DNA of 64,000 nt from an uncultured Bacteroides sp. (GTDB lineage: Bacteria; Bacteroidota; Bacteroidia; Bacteroidales; Bacteroidaceae): NCBI GenBank assembly GCA_959606905.1, contig CAUHML010000012.1:10461-74460 (forward strand), written 5' to 3'. Shown one piece after another: positions 63,917 through 64,000 of the stretch. The first letter of the stretch is position 1, and every line of letters begins with the position of its first letter. The notes below the pieces were generated by a model, which searched no databases, was not told the DNA's origin, and saw nothing but the letters and a program-made list of their open reading frames with translations. The translations under genes and the position numbers were made by a program.

Positions 63917-63963
63917 CTTCTTCAAATTTGGTGGTAATTTAACTGGTCGGTGGTATCTCCATT

Positions 63964-63986
63964 CCCCTCCTTCGGGGAAGGAGGGG
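63964..63986. repeat. GC-rich hairpin repeat
   Basis: CCCCTCCTTC (63964-63973) and GAAGGAGGGG (63977-63986) are perfect complements around GGG. Stems of this form, followed by GTGGCTGAAAGCCGG, occur as dispersed intergenic repeats in Bacteroidales genomes (from memory). Confidence 0.6.
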
Positions 63987-64000
63987 TGGCTGAAAGCCGG

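Overview
The window looks like chromosomal DNA of a gut Bacteroides (Bacteroidales). This rests on the promoters, which match the Bacteroides pattern TTTG-N19/20-TAnnTTTG with little Shine-Dalgarno signal, on two SusC/SusD polysaccharide utilization loci (PULs), on lipoprotein signals ending in Cys, on an ECF sigma/FecR pair, and on M60, PL8, sialidase and GH105 families typical of host-glycan users. The species cannot be fixed from sequence alone.

Layout. 1-708 (-): 5' part of a DUF5106 thioredoxin-like lipoprotein, cut by the window edge. 709-1328: a promoter/17-codon ORF/terminator unit and operator-like palindromes. 1329-3809 (-): PhoR/PhoB-like two-component pair with a clear promoter. 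4051-8910 (+): transglutaminase-like protein, DUF3805-type protein, ABC-F ATPase, PHP histidinol-phosphatase-like enzyme. 8915-12244 (-): fucose-isomerase-like protein followed by a PL8 polysaccharide lyase. 12425-14872 (+): aminotransferase and LolC/E-like permease. 14905-19836 (-): sigma54 response regulator, its sensor kinase, an AI-2E-type permease and a family 2 glycosyltransferase. 20214-28421 (+): TolC, periplasmic adaptor, FtsX/MacB permease, ATPase, second FtsX/MacB permease. A textbook sigma54 promoter and three copies of a 15-bp palindrome lie between the regulator and this export operon, so the adjacent NtrC-like regulator very probably controls it.

28839-43546 (+) is a compact sialic acid operon: a GntR/FadR regulator (with a perfect 33-bp palindrome just upstream), NanM-like mutarotase, NanL lyase, sialidase, MFS transporter, sialate O-acetylesterase, SusC, SusD, second sialidase and a PKD/LamG surface lipoprotein. 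Together they would release sialic acid from host glycans, remove O-acetyl groups, import it and cleave it to ManNAc and pyruvate. No ManNAc epimerase or kinase is present in the window.

45166-59059 is a second, more AT-rich PUL: divergent ECF sigma and FecR anti-sigma, SusC with an STN signalling domain, SusD, an M60 (enhancin-like) mucin-type peptidase, an Ig-like/discoidin surface lipoprotein, and a BNR-GH105 fusion. It is bracketed by two 88-bp direct repeats (about 83% identical), the right one next to a decayed IS1595-type transposase, which suggests the module was gained or moved. 59993-63136 (-): retropepsin-like protein, thioredoxin lipoprotein and a GNAT-YoaP protein. 63304-63916 is a non-coding element with 138/139-bp inverted arms, repeated TATGATAGATA-type motifs and four 22-bp tandem repeats. 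It and the two promoter-terminator RNA units are the least explained structures here.
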